A DNA stretch of 64,000 nt. It comes from Doris montereyensis. Its lineage: Eukaryota > Mollusca > Gastropoda > Nudibranchia > Dorididae. Each line of letters opens with the position of its first letter. The stretch's first letter is position 1. The stretch covers positions 5,001 to 69,000 of the forward strand of contig JAXRKP010000867.1 in the NCBI GenBank assembly GCA_037039925.1. The letters run 5' to 3'. The position numbers and the translations under genes were made by a program. A model generated the notes under the pieces. That model was not told the origin of the DNA. It did not search any database and saw only the letters and a list, made by a program, of their open reading frames with translations. Of the stretch, positions 1 to 12,700 are shown one piece after another.

Positions 1-46
1 CACAGTGTGTCAGTAAGATCATACTTGAATCATAGCTATGTATATA

Positions 47-178
<132 letters not shown>

Positions 179-691
179 CCCTAGGCCCCATACAATACAT
201 GATATATATGATATTGATATATAAGATCTGTCCTTTAATCAATATCATGCAGATGAATCCATCACTATCTTACAGTAAAATAGGCCTTATTTTGAATCTT
301 GCCAGGTTCATCATTTAAAAATTTGATACCAAGACTTTTTAGAAGGTATCGGTATCATCGGCATCACTATGATGCCTAGCCTGTGTAGACTCATACTCAG
401 AATTCATTGAATACAATTAGATTTTTACATTGTTATGACAAATAATGGTCTCCTGACACATGAGAGATTTATAATTATCAGCTTTAGACATGTAATGTCT
501 CCTCTTAAGTTTTCCTCTATAAGATAGTCACTGTGAAAAAAATCACTAGGGCTAACAGTAAGACTACTAACAAGCCTGTTTTTGTTTGGTCAGTAACTCA
601 AACTCAATGTAGTGCAGTACAACGAAAATATAAAGCCAAGAGACAATGCTATCAAACGCCTACGAGATCAACGATGAGATTGAAACCTATG

Positions 692-801
<110 letters not shown>

Positions 802-1796
802 TGCCAATGAGAATCATGTTTTCACTGATAAAGGAATGGTGATGGTGTGGATTAAAGGGAATTAGGCATCATTGTTTGATGCCACAGCTACTTAGTTTTA
901 TGATCAGTAGGAAAAGAATGCAGGATTCAACGATTTTGACAATGTGCACTGTCTCATATCCCTTCTTATTCTTCTTTTAGCTCTAGTTCTAAAGGTCTAA
1001 ACAATCAATGTGAAAATAATGATCATATATATTATATCCTTTGTTTTTACCTGAGATACGGTCCATCTGATCATAAGAGACCTCTTTGTTGTCTCTCGAG
1101 GGCTGGCTCTAAGGTAGAGATCACAGTACTAAAGAATGAAAATAGTGTCCAATGGAACAGAATTTCTGAACTTTGTTCAAGATTTTCATGTTAACATTTT
1201 ATCTTGCTTAAACTAGAATTGAAAGAGAAAAATAGGTGGTGGCAAAGGAGATGTTCATGTGTTTAGCCTAATGGAAACAGTCAGAAAACAGACATTGCAT
1301 AAAGATTACGAAAGGTAGATAAGTACTTGAAAGGTTGATGTATTTGAAAACAATTTCTATCGGATTTCAATGTTAATTACCTGAGTTAATCATTATCTTA
1401 TCTGTATATATTATATCAAGATGTTGTCAAAAGCTTCACAATATACAGACAGTTACATTTATAATAAGTAGTTCATTTAAATGCTATCTACAGTCACGTC
1501 TTGATAGTCTGTACTTTGATAATCCAGATGTCCGGATCCAGATGAGCTTGGACAGATTTTGTATTCTTTATTTGCACTTTCGATAATCAGGAAATTTGAT
1601 TTCAAACTTTTAATTTCCGAACAAGTTACCACAGTATAGAGAGTTTATGCTTTGATAAACTGGACACTCAATTATTTAAAATAGTCTAACCACTCTGTTG
1701 ACAACGCATGAAAGCCACCCAACTCGATTTTCTAACACCACTTCCACCATACAATTCAGCAATTTTCTTTGTCTCCGGATGTCTGTCTCTCTTAAA

Positions 1797-3075
1797 CCTC
1801 TTTCTTTCTTCTTCTTTTCCTTCTTCTTTCTTCAAGTTGTTCTTTTTCTTCTTCTACTTCTTTTTTTTTCTTTCTTCCTTTCTTTATCAGCTCCCATTCT
1901 ACCTTTTATGTATGGGTTCATATGCCCAAGATGATCTTTCACTCAGGATGCTCTGTCCTGGCATTTTTCTGTTTTCTTCCAAAAACATTTCTATGTTTCA
2001 ATGCCTCTTTTGTTATCTTCTTCCACTTTCTCCGGGAGGTCTATCTTTTGGTCTTTTACTTTGGGCTTTAGCACTGTATACTGATTTAGCTATTCTATTG
2101 TCATTCATTCTGTTTACATGCCCAAACCATCTCAATTGATTTATTTCTATCTTAGTTTTTATGCCATCTGCTTTTGGTTTGATCTCTTATTCTTGTGTTT
2201 CTGATTTTGTCTCTCTTAGTTTTCCTACTACTCTTCTTAGATATTTCATTTCAGCCGCCTGTACTCTACTCTATTTTCTACTGTCTAAAGTCCATGTTTC
2301 TCTGCCATAGAGGAGAGTAGGACAATAAACTGTTGTATACTGCCATTTTGGTTTTTGTTTACCTACAAATGCCTTTCCTAGATGGTTATGTATTGCACTT
2401 GCCTTTTGGATTCTCTGTCACTGTCTGATTTCTTCTTTTAGTTTTCCCTCCGAGTTAATCATTACTCCTAAGTAATTGTAGCTGTGAACTTGTTCTAAAT
2501 TCTCCTGCCTAATTTAAGATTTTGTGTTTTAGTTTCCTAGTTACTAGCCTTGTTTTAGTTTTTGCATTTAATCTCATTTCTTTTATTTAGTTTTATGCAT
2601 TAGGAGGCCTACTCCTGCATCTAGCTCTATCTTTGACATCTACTCCTGAGCAGATTAAAAATATGATTAGGTCCTACATTTTCTATTCCTTGTCCTTTTT
2701 CTTTGTTTATGTAATGGCCAAAATGTCTACTTTGAATTTTTTCCATTTCTTCAGCTAATTCTTACTCATTTCCATTTATTGTCTTAACATTCCATGTTCC
2801 AAAAAATCACAGTCCGTGTTTGTTTCCATGTTCGTTGTTGGAAGGTCAAGCCGTCTATATTGCATTTATTTCTCTGGATCAGTTTGGTTTTGGATAAGCA
2901 GGTAATTGTTCCATTATACCCTAGGTAGATGGTGGGGCTGCCACCTTGAGGCCCCCTACCAGGCCGTTATTTTCTGTCAGGGTTAACTCCTTAGCCTTTG
3001 GTCATTCAAGACCAGCCTGCAAGGCAGCAGGAGACTCGTGGAGGGCGGAATCATCTACTCCCATACAGGTGCTTA
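1797..3075 (-). mobile_element. LINE copy A, internally deleted, RTE-like
   Basis: Reverse-strand copy of the LINE family seen six times here. The left end is a pyrimidine tract, i.e. the (GAAA)n tail of the element, followed by the conserved 3' coding end (the RT C-terminus reading towards a WFGHV-type motif). The right end is the family 5' leader (CCACCTTGAGGCCCCC box, then TTAACTCC-TTAGCCTTTGG and the ACAGGTGCTTACCTGTCC box). RT and most of the endonuclease are missing between about 2500 and 2640. Only one 5' leader monomer is present. All frames are broken. The RTE-like label rests on APE endonuclease, RT motifs and microsatellite tail seen in sister copies, and is inference. Confidence 0.85.
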
Positions 3076-3164
3076 CCTGTCCACTGTCCTGACTTCTTTT
3101 TCTACTTCTTCTTTTTCTGGCAATGACTTAAATTGTACAAAAGGGAGAAACCTAAGGCGCACGT

Positions 3165-3250
3165 CAAAGAGAGAGATGGGGAGAGACAGAGAGAGAGAAA
3201 GATGTTGGACAAGAAAGTAGAAGGAGAGAATTAGGGAGAGAGAGAGAGTT
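3165..3250. repeat. GA-rich low-complexity tract
   Basis: Imperfect GAGA/GACA repeats directly after the 5' end of LINE copy A and about 370 bp before the NTAN1 start codon. Confidence 0.8.
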
Positions 3251-3623
3251 CCAGCCAGTGATCGACAGCATTATAGTGCTCTGTGACCCATGAAATGCAC
3301 TAGACCTCCATTACTGCAGGTTCTGACTTTCGTTGATTCAGGATGTGACACTTTGATCTGCGATTCAATAACCTGGACAAGTTGCTTATAGCAGAGGTGT
3401 TCAGATTATTGAGACGTGACTGTATCTGGGTATTTAATTTTTTTTCAGTTCACAATGTTTGTTTCATTTATTTTCTTGTACTGCTTTCAATTTCTTTTAA
3501 GTTAAAAATCCATTAAAAATTATAGTGAGTTTCATGGTGTTCAAATATAAGCATGATGTTATTTTGTTGTTTTCCAAGGTTTTTTACCAGAATGTATTTA
3601 AATTCACCTACAAGTACTGGAAA

Positions 3624-3704
3624 ATGCCTCTTATCATCAATGGATCACCCAGCATTCCCACTATTGACCCAGATGATTTCATCAAAGCTTATCCTCACTT
3701 TAAG
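3624..3704 (+). CDS. NTAN1: NTAN1 coding exon 1
   Basis: 27 codons, MPLIINGSPSIPTIDPDDF and onward, ending HFK before a GT donor (phase 0). The Met-Pro start matches the vertebrate protein. An upstream in-frame ATG at 3525 exists but has no homology support. Confidence 0.92.
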
Positions 3705-6700
3705 GTTGCTACAGTTCAATAACCTTAATTTTACTATTAGTTTCATTTACGATTAGAGCATTAAATGACTTTTTACATATTTCACACTGAAACTGACTAA
3801 TATTTCTCTATTACAGGATGCCAGAACAAATGTACATACTTTGAGGGACTAGAACTCACTAAAAGTTTTGTTTTGAGAAATAAAATTGATTGGAAAGGGG
3901 AAAATACAGTATGTTATATTTAACGCATCATAAATTATGATAAAAACAAAATGTAAGGGATCTATAGTCGTTCAATGTGTCAGTATCCAATTTTTAAACT
4001 CTTTTTTTTTTCCAAGAACATTGATTTTTAATCTTCTCTATTAAATCTTAATGTTGAGAAAAATTCTTAACAATAAATTTGTTTCCAGGCAAGTTGCAAA
4101 GTTAATGATTCCATCAAATTTTCAACATTTTTAGGAATCATCAGCTGAGTTTCTGAAGAAGGATGTGAAAGAAGTTGGCCCAAAAGAACTTCTTTATATT
4201 GGACAAAGAGAAGTTGCAGGAACATCACTAGATGATAGTAATTTTTCTCCTTATTCAATCTTTAAGACAAAGTAAAACGCAAAATTGATAAAGAAGGAAA
4301 CTGAATACAGTGGAGCTCAGTAACAATGGGACTATCGGATCTGGGCAGACAATCCTTTTGTAGCCGAGTCCCATTGTAACCATGTATACAACTACATTAA
4401 ATACAACTCTAGACAGATAATACTATCCATAATTCTGCATTGATAGCAGGCGTATATTCCGAGATGACCCAAGCCGTTCCAGTCTCCCTCACTGTCTGCA
4501 ATAACCTTGAATAAGCTATATAATGCACAAGGTCATATCACTATTATCACCCACTCAAACACACACCCCCACACACAAAGTCACAGGCAGCTGCTGATGT
4601 GATCGAGCATCAAAGTATTGTCATACCCCAGGCCTACATGATGCAGGTTAATTAAAAAATATCTTTTTACACTACCGCATGTACGGGGTCTTATGCAAAG
4701 GCACAATAATAACATTATTTTAGCTCATATGATTTATACATGTAGAAGCTTATATAATGAGTGGGTCTAGCCTTATGGGGAGTGTTGCAGGAGAGCACCA
4801 ATCCAACAGTTCCTTTTCAGTATTACATTTTTTCATGTAAGAGTTTTTCATTTCATTAAGAACTATTATTTTCCTGGATAGACAGTGTGCAGTAGTGCAA
4901 TTTTTTTGGCACAAAGTCCCATTATAGCCATGTAGGGAATCAATGGATGCCATTCTAGATATGTGGCACAACATCCCGTTATAGCCATGTAGGGAATCAG
5001 TGGATGCCATTCTAAACATGTAACACAAAGTCCCGTAATAGCTCATGTAGGGCATCAGTGGATGCCATTTTAGACATGTATATTTTATATAGCTTATAAA
5101 AGAGATTAAAAAGGGATTTCAAAAAGTCCTGTTGTAACGCATCACAATCCTGTTGTATCCGATGCCAATTTGATCATTAGGTGAGCTCCACTGTAGCACT
5201 CTCATTTTCATCAAAGCTGTCAAGTTGTAAAAGCTATCATAACAGGATGAAGGGTAGTGTGGAGGGATGGAAATATAATAAAAAAAATATTTTTCCTCTT
5301 TGAATAAGAATAAACATAAAAAATTTAAATATAAATAAAGTCATCAAACAAAAAACATACGCTGTATATCATACAATATAAGCTAGGTTTGATTTTGAAC
5401 ACCCACATCCCATGACAAATTTTTAAGGAAAATTGCTTAAATATTGTAATGTTTTTTGTGCTGCATTTTTTTTTTTTGTTCAGAAGTTTTTACTCTTCTT
5501 TTCTATAATAAGTTACTGTTTCTTATTCTATCTTAGAAGGATAAATAATCACTGTAACTTTTAATCATCAGGCTGCATCACAATCCTAGGATCGGACGAT
5601 GCAACAACATGTCATATTGCAATTTTACGTCATTCAGGTATGATATATTAATCATTTTAATTTGAGACCAATGTTGCAAATAAATATCTAAGAAAAAAGT
5701 TCTCAATGTAGGGTAAAAGAGGCTCACAACTCATACATTTTAAATGAAAAAGAAGTACAGTAAAGTCAAAGTTGTAACAGTTGTGGTCTTGAATCAACTT
5801 ATTTTCTAAACCTGACAAATAAACTGCAGTGGTCCTGTGAGCACATGTTGAAGAAAACTGAGGACCTGTTGGAGGGATGGAGGAGATTGTGGGGGGGTGT
5901 CCTCTATAATACAATGGACTCTGCCTAAGAGGTGGGTCTCCCTTAGAGGTCCCTTATTGCATTTTACATATTTTCCTCTTTGATTTTCCTTGAGAGCTGT
6001 ACTGATTAAGAGACCGCTTTCGAAAAGAAAGTTTTCCATTTATTGCAGTAAAACCTCAATATTCCAATGGTCCAAAAGTCACAGCCTCTGTTTGTTTCCC
6101 ATGTTCTTTAATTGATTTCCACCCCAGAGACCTCTTCATGGACAAGGTCAACTGCCAGCATGGTATTATCATGATGCCCTTTCCTTCTTTATGTTGTCAG
6201 TATTTTAAATCAGTTGGATTTGGATTAAATTTCTATGTTTTAATGCAGGTGTCTTTTCCTTGGATTTTTCCCTATTCTGTACCATCTCAATTGATTTTCT
6301 TCAGTCTTAGTTTTTATGATGATTTTTCTGGGCTTTTGCTACATTGTACTGTAGAGCCCCCTACTGGAAATAAACTGTGTTGTATTATTTTTTCTTGTAC
6401 CAGGGTTTATATTACTCCTCCTGGAATTTCTACATTTTGCTACTATAGTTTTTAGTCACCCTAAAAGTTCAGCTGCCCATTTTGTGGGCAGCAGTTTTAT
6501 TTTTGATTTACATTCACTCATTCCTTGTTATTTTCTTTGTCATATGTTGTCTGAAACTTTGATTTTCCCCTTCAAATGAATTCCATTTACTGGTTTGATT
6601 CCATGTTCCACATACCTCATTCATTTTCCAAGACCCACCTAAACAGGAGGCAGTTTTACCCAGGAGACTCATGTGGGAGGGCAGGATCGTCCCTCCTCAC

Positions 6701-9700
6701 AGTCCCTACAAGTCAATGGGAGACAGGTACCTAAGAATTTTTCCTATTTGTCCACTACCCGGTGCATGATGCTATGGCTTCCCTAGTTTTATGATCAGTG
6801 GGACAAGAGAAAAGAAATGAAACTTAAAAGAGTTTGTCTGCCTCTCTCCCTTGGTTTTTAATCATAAACTTCATCTGCTCCTGGGGCCTTTCCTAATTGC
6901 ACTGTCCTTATTGTGTTTGGGTTTTTTTATTGAGTGCTGCGTTCTTCCACTTCTTTCTTAAACTTCCTCCATGATTTTTTCCTATTTTGAGTTTGGGCAG
7001 GCTCTAGGCCTGAAGGCCTTGAAGAATAAACATTCACGTAATAATCCTCTGGTTTGTGTCCACCATGCAACCTTTTCCCATCTTCTTTAATTATTTCCTA
7101 CCACAGACCTCTTTCAGTACCTGAGACTGTCTATTATGTTGTCATTCAGATCCATCTGACTGCTTCCTGTTGTCTCTAAGTTTAGGCTGTTTGTTTTCAG
7201 TCAGTAATCTGTTTGTTTTCTTCAGTCAGAAATCATTGTAATTCACTAAAATTTTTCCTCTGTTTACTCTTGCATCCAATGTACTTGTTCCTAACTAAAG
7301 TCTATCATTGATTTTTCACATCAGTCTTTATTTACTCTTGTGTATTTGTGGATATCTTTATGAGTGGTTGGCTATTTTTTTGGTATTCCTAAGGCAAAAA
7401 ATCTATGTCTCTCTCCATTTAGAGAAGTTGTTGTTCTCTCCTTCTTTACCTATTACTTCCTGATATTGTTGTAGCGTTTTAATAAACCATTACTTAACTA
7501 TAGGATATCTTTTCTCTATCTTTGAAATGAATAAATGGCAATAATTGTCTACTTTGAATTTTTCCATTTCTTCAAATTCTACTTTTCCATTTATTTATTT
7601 CATTGGCCTCTGTTTTTTCTTCCTTTAAAACATAGGCTCAGATGATGGGGCTGCCACCTTGAGCCCCCTACTGGACCTTGTTATTTTCTGTCTAATTCAG
7701 CCTTTGATGGATGTAAGCTAATTCAACCAAGACCCACCTGACAGGAGTCTAAACAAGCCCGCACATGTACTTACCTTTCCGGTGCATAGTGAAGAAGTTG
7801 AAACACCTGACATTTCCTTTTTCCTATTTTGAGGAAGGTCTGGCTGTGTAATTTGCCCTGAGACTGTCTGGCTGAGAGACTGCTTCTCCGTTGTCTCAGG
7901 GCTGGCCTCTTACAGAAATCAAATCATGCTATTTTATATGGGTTCAGTTTTAATTCAAAATCATCTTGGTCAATAAATTTCAGATTTATAATTTCAAATC
8001 TTTTGAGAAATTTTATTTTCAATTATATTAGTGAAACATGGTATGCAGTCTAGCAGAAGGACTTGAACCTTTCATGGTATTATTATTATGTATTCAATTG
8101 CCTAAATCCACTTGCTGTCCAATCGGTAAGTTGGTGATAAAGTTTTGGTAGATTATAGTTATAAAGCCATGTCAAAAAAAAAAGCAGAAAACACATTTGA
8201 CAAGTGTTTAACAGGATTTTTACAAAATTCTTGCCTATCATGTAGCATGTCAAGTCATATACTCATAAAATTGTTTTTCGATCTTCTCCTCTCACAGATT
8301 AGAATTTCATCTTTATGGAGGATTTATAGATGATCGAAGAAATTCTCATGATGTTTGCAAGAAAGTTTTAAGTAATTAGCTACTTACATACTTTGTCAAA
8401 TACTGTAAAAAATTGTCTTTTTCACCTTAATTTAGCAGCCTTGGAACAAAAATGGCTATATCACTATATTACTTCTATTTTTAATGAATTATTGGCAAAA
8501 GACAATGGCATAATTCTGTATATATGAAATAATATTTGAGGCCCCTTGAGGAACAAAGACGAAACAAATATATGTACAAATGAAATAGACAGAAAAAAAT
8601 CTTTGGGCACCAATAGAATCCAAAACCTACAGAAGTGAAAAAGAGAGCACGCTGCAAGCCAAACTATCTATGCTCCTTTGAAATCTGTTTATAATTCCAA
8701 TTTCACTTTCATTGTAAATAAAGAAGTTTTTTCATAATTTTTTGTAATATAAATCAGTTTGATGACAAATAAGTATTTTATGTGCAAGTCAGACAGCAAA
8801 ACAATGTCTTCTTTCTTTGATAGATACTTTGATATACTTTGTCAGTTGTGCTACTCATGCATGCCCTCAGAGAATGCTTTTATGAATTGATGTGCACATT
8901 TAGCATAGAGGCTCTTGATCCTGACTAAGATGATCTGGGTGCCCAAACTGCCCTTTAAACAGCCAAGAGATCTTTAATGTGCACAGAGTGTTATGATCTG
9001 CATACAGGACCTCCTTTTTATTGCCTGTCTCCGATAGAATTATACGATGTCGATCCACCTACCTGGATCGGGAGGGTGTGTTTTACTAAAAACAACTCAA
9101 GAAAAATGTTCACCTGTCAGGCTTGAACGCATGACCATTTAGTTGAGAGGTTGATACCTTGCCTCTCGACCACCGAGTTCTTAGCAAAGTGACATTCAGT
9201 GACAAAGTTTACTGTTTATAATCAATTCCTTTTTTTTTTTACTATGTATTCAAATATTGCTGACTTCACTGGGTTTGTGTTTATTTTCAGAGGCTTTGCA
9301 TGGATCAGACTGTGAAATTCATCTTCTAAGTGCTTGTATTATAGGTATGAGTTTTCTTTTTAAATATTTTCACTTGTAATTTTCTTTGATTCTTTTGTAA
9401 ATCATAGTAAATCAGTTTCCGCCAATGAGAGGCATGCAACACTTACAGACCGATCACTGTCATTGGAACATTTTGACATGATTTAATGGTTATTTGCAAC
9501 AGATGGTGTCATGAACTAGTGGAAATATACATATTATCCAACAATATTAGTAAGGATCTATACAGGCCTGTGTGCAGCTTCCCACTTTTTGTTTTTGAAT
9601 AATCTATGAGGTTTCATAAAGTTTCGGGGAGTTGGGTTTTTAGCACTGTTGACAAGTTTGTATCAGCTTTGTGTCTTTGATTGCATTTTGAAATATCAGC

Positions 9701-12700
9701 AGTGAAACTGTCTAAACACATGTAAGTCCGCCTGACATAATTTCCCAGGAGATGCAAAAAATATAATAAATGAAGGGGTCATTTCAATAGTGTGCCTTAG
9801 TCACAATTACGTCATTAAGAGAAAAAGGCCAAAAACCATGGATTTTGGTACTGTTGACTTTGAGAATTCCAAGTTTCAAATGACTGTAAACGTGATGTAT
9901 TTTCATCCTATCATTTTCTCATTTTTCAGGAAGCATGATTTCCTTTTATTCCTTAGGATTATCTCTCGGTCTCGCTTTTCATGAAAATGGTCATAGGCCC
10001 ACTTTTGAACTGACCCCTTCAGATCGTCAAATACGGCTGCAAACACTTTGTAATGCTTTTTGCATTACAATATAATAACTACTTTAGTCTTTAGAAAAAA
10101 GTAAAGGGGAAAAATAATCAGATGTGCACAAAAACGACTTATACAGTTAGAGTTAAACTTTTAAAAATCTCATTGACTTACAAGTTTAGTGTTTCAAGGC
10201 GGAAAAGAAATGGAATTTGTTGTTTAGATCATGTGCATGACTAGAGTCTTTCTACCGGTTAAGGCCTCCAAAATTGATAGAAACACGAAAGAAGCATACA
10301 TTTTATCATTTTAGGAACAATCTCATATCAAGTATAGTCAAACCCGTTTAATCCAAATCTGGCGGGCACAGGCACAAATGTTTGATTAACCTGGGAATTT
10401 GGATTAATCAAAAATGCCTTTTTTTTATTATCTAATTGCAGGTGTAGGGTGATAAATAATATAAATTGAGTGTAAATACTGCCCTCCTGATTTTATACAC
10501 AAGATTAGGACCAATGACCCTGAGTTTAATTGATAGATCAAGATCTTTTGCCTGTGTGAAGAATTCTTGTCAACTGATGAATATATGATTTGCACTCCTT
10601 ATTTATCCTAATCGATCAGACAGAAACAATGAAATGCCTAACAAGTTTTAGAATCGTTTGCTCTAGACGGCTGGAATTACCGCTCCATTGATGACATTTC
10701 CTTTGATTTCTGATTAGACATTCTTCTTTGAATATGCCACACCTTGGTCCACCCGCCACGTCACTACAGCCACTTCACCGCAAGATCTTAGATCCAACTT
10801 CTACCGACCGAGAGTGTCTAACATGTGAATGGTGTTACATGTATAACATTATTGTGTTGACTGGTGTGGTATTCATTCGTTTACCTCAATTGAAATTAAC
10901 CAGGGACCTTTGCGTGGTACTCTTGTGAAGTTTCACTTTGATTTTTGATGAGGTTTGATTCAATCAAATCTTTGATTTTTAAGATTTGGATTGACCGGTT
11001 CAAATATAAAGAAAAATTCTGTTTTGTTTTAAATTGGAAAGAAGTGAGATTTTAGTATAACCAAATTTGGAATAAGCGGGTCTGACTGTACATCGTGCAC
11101 ATGTGTTTATAGTTTCACCAACGATATGCTTTATACAGTGGCATGATATTTAAACTGTGCACTCGGTACTGAGAGAAGCTAACATAGATCTAAAGATGAC
11201 TTCACAATGGAGAGTTCATAATAATGTTTTGGTAGTTGAATTCTTACAGAAGAATAGTTTTTTCAGAAGATATTCGATAGTTTTTTTAAATAGAAAAGTT
11301 TTATGCCTTCAAAAAAGGACAATCTAGATGAAAAGATATTTCTTTGAAGGTGAAAAAGACATACTTGACCTTTATTGATTTATTCAGATATAATGTATAA
11401 ATACAATCAGATTTTCTGGTTAAGATTATAAATGAAAGAGACATACTGCCAATCTGTATGATTAATTTGTTTCTGACACTAATGTCAATCAACAATGTTA
11501 GTTTAGTATAAAATCCATTTGGTTACCCTAATTTCTTTGTTCTTTGCTGAGTTTATTTTTATTGGGTTTTGGTTTTTTTTTGCAATTGACTAAAACATAA
11601 TGTCCAAGATTTTCAAATGTCATTTTCCAACTTAGTACAATAGCCTTACACCGATTGTCAGTCTAGCAGTCAGTAAAAGACACACTCGGCTCGTAGAGAT
11701 GACTCAGAAAGTGGGCAGCGTAGCATTGTGCGGAACAGTAATTGACACATGACTGTCCCAAGCCAATAAGCCGAGTGGGCAGCCGACAACCGGCATCTCA
11801 GATTAAAAGGGAGTGACATCACTCATCACTCACTGCACATGTTCTAGTTTACTACACAGCTAGCTCAACATAAACAATGAACTAAAGTACTGTAGTATGC
11901 TTTGTTTGCAGTGAAGTATCTGTTTGAAGGCATACTACTTTGAAGCAGATGAAAATGTTCCCGACAGTCCCAACTCTATGTTACAGAAAGGGCAAACTAC
12001 CTCTATGCAACAACAAAAAATGTGCAACAGACATACTACATAGTTGTCAAGGAGTGAAGTGACCCTGAATACTGAGCCCATGGCGAAATCCGGTTTATCG
12101 TAACTTTCAGATAATCACAACAATTTTGCTGCTCCAGTTGTATTGCGATTAACTAGAGTCAACCGTAGTTAAAATTATTGAACATTTTGATTTAAATTAT
12201 TTTTTATATCATGATTTCTGTTACCCTCTTGGCTGTTTTATTTGTTTCCCTCTAGATCATAATACAATTTACAAGAACTCTACTCCTTTCCAGTGATATA
12301 TGGCATCGGTACGGTTTGTATACATATGACTTTTTATTTGTAATTTTTTGTATTACAGTAGTGACCACCTAAATGCCTGGTGCTTGGGAAGCAGAGAAAA
12401 TGGGCATTTAGGCGAAAGAAGGTCAGGGGCATTAGGGCAACAATTTGGGGGTGGGAGGGGGGGTGTGTTATCACCACGATTCATAATCTTCATGTTAAAA
12501 TTAAAGACAACGGACATCCAAGGATAAAGATGCATATTCAGATCGTTTGTTTTAGAAAAGTCATCAGTTTTACGAAAAATTAAATGCGAGAAATAGGGAC
12601 ACCTGGAAACCATTTATCACTGTGGTGGTGAGCGCGCAGATGGGTTGACCACTACTCGCCACTAAGACCCGAAGGCACAATGCATACAGCCAATGCGAGA

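Noticed and set aside
10728..10928. 66-codon open frame in an NTAN1 intron
   Set aside because: Lies wholly inside the TIR element at 10333-11090, with no homology and no codon structure of note.
12110..12175. TIR-like end (GTTGACTCTAGTTAATCGC on the reverse strand)
   Set aside because: Resembles a pogo/Tigger end, but no partner end was found within several kb.
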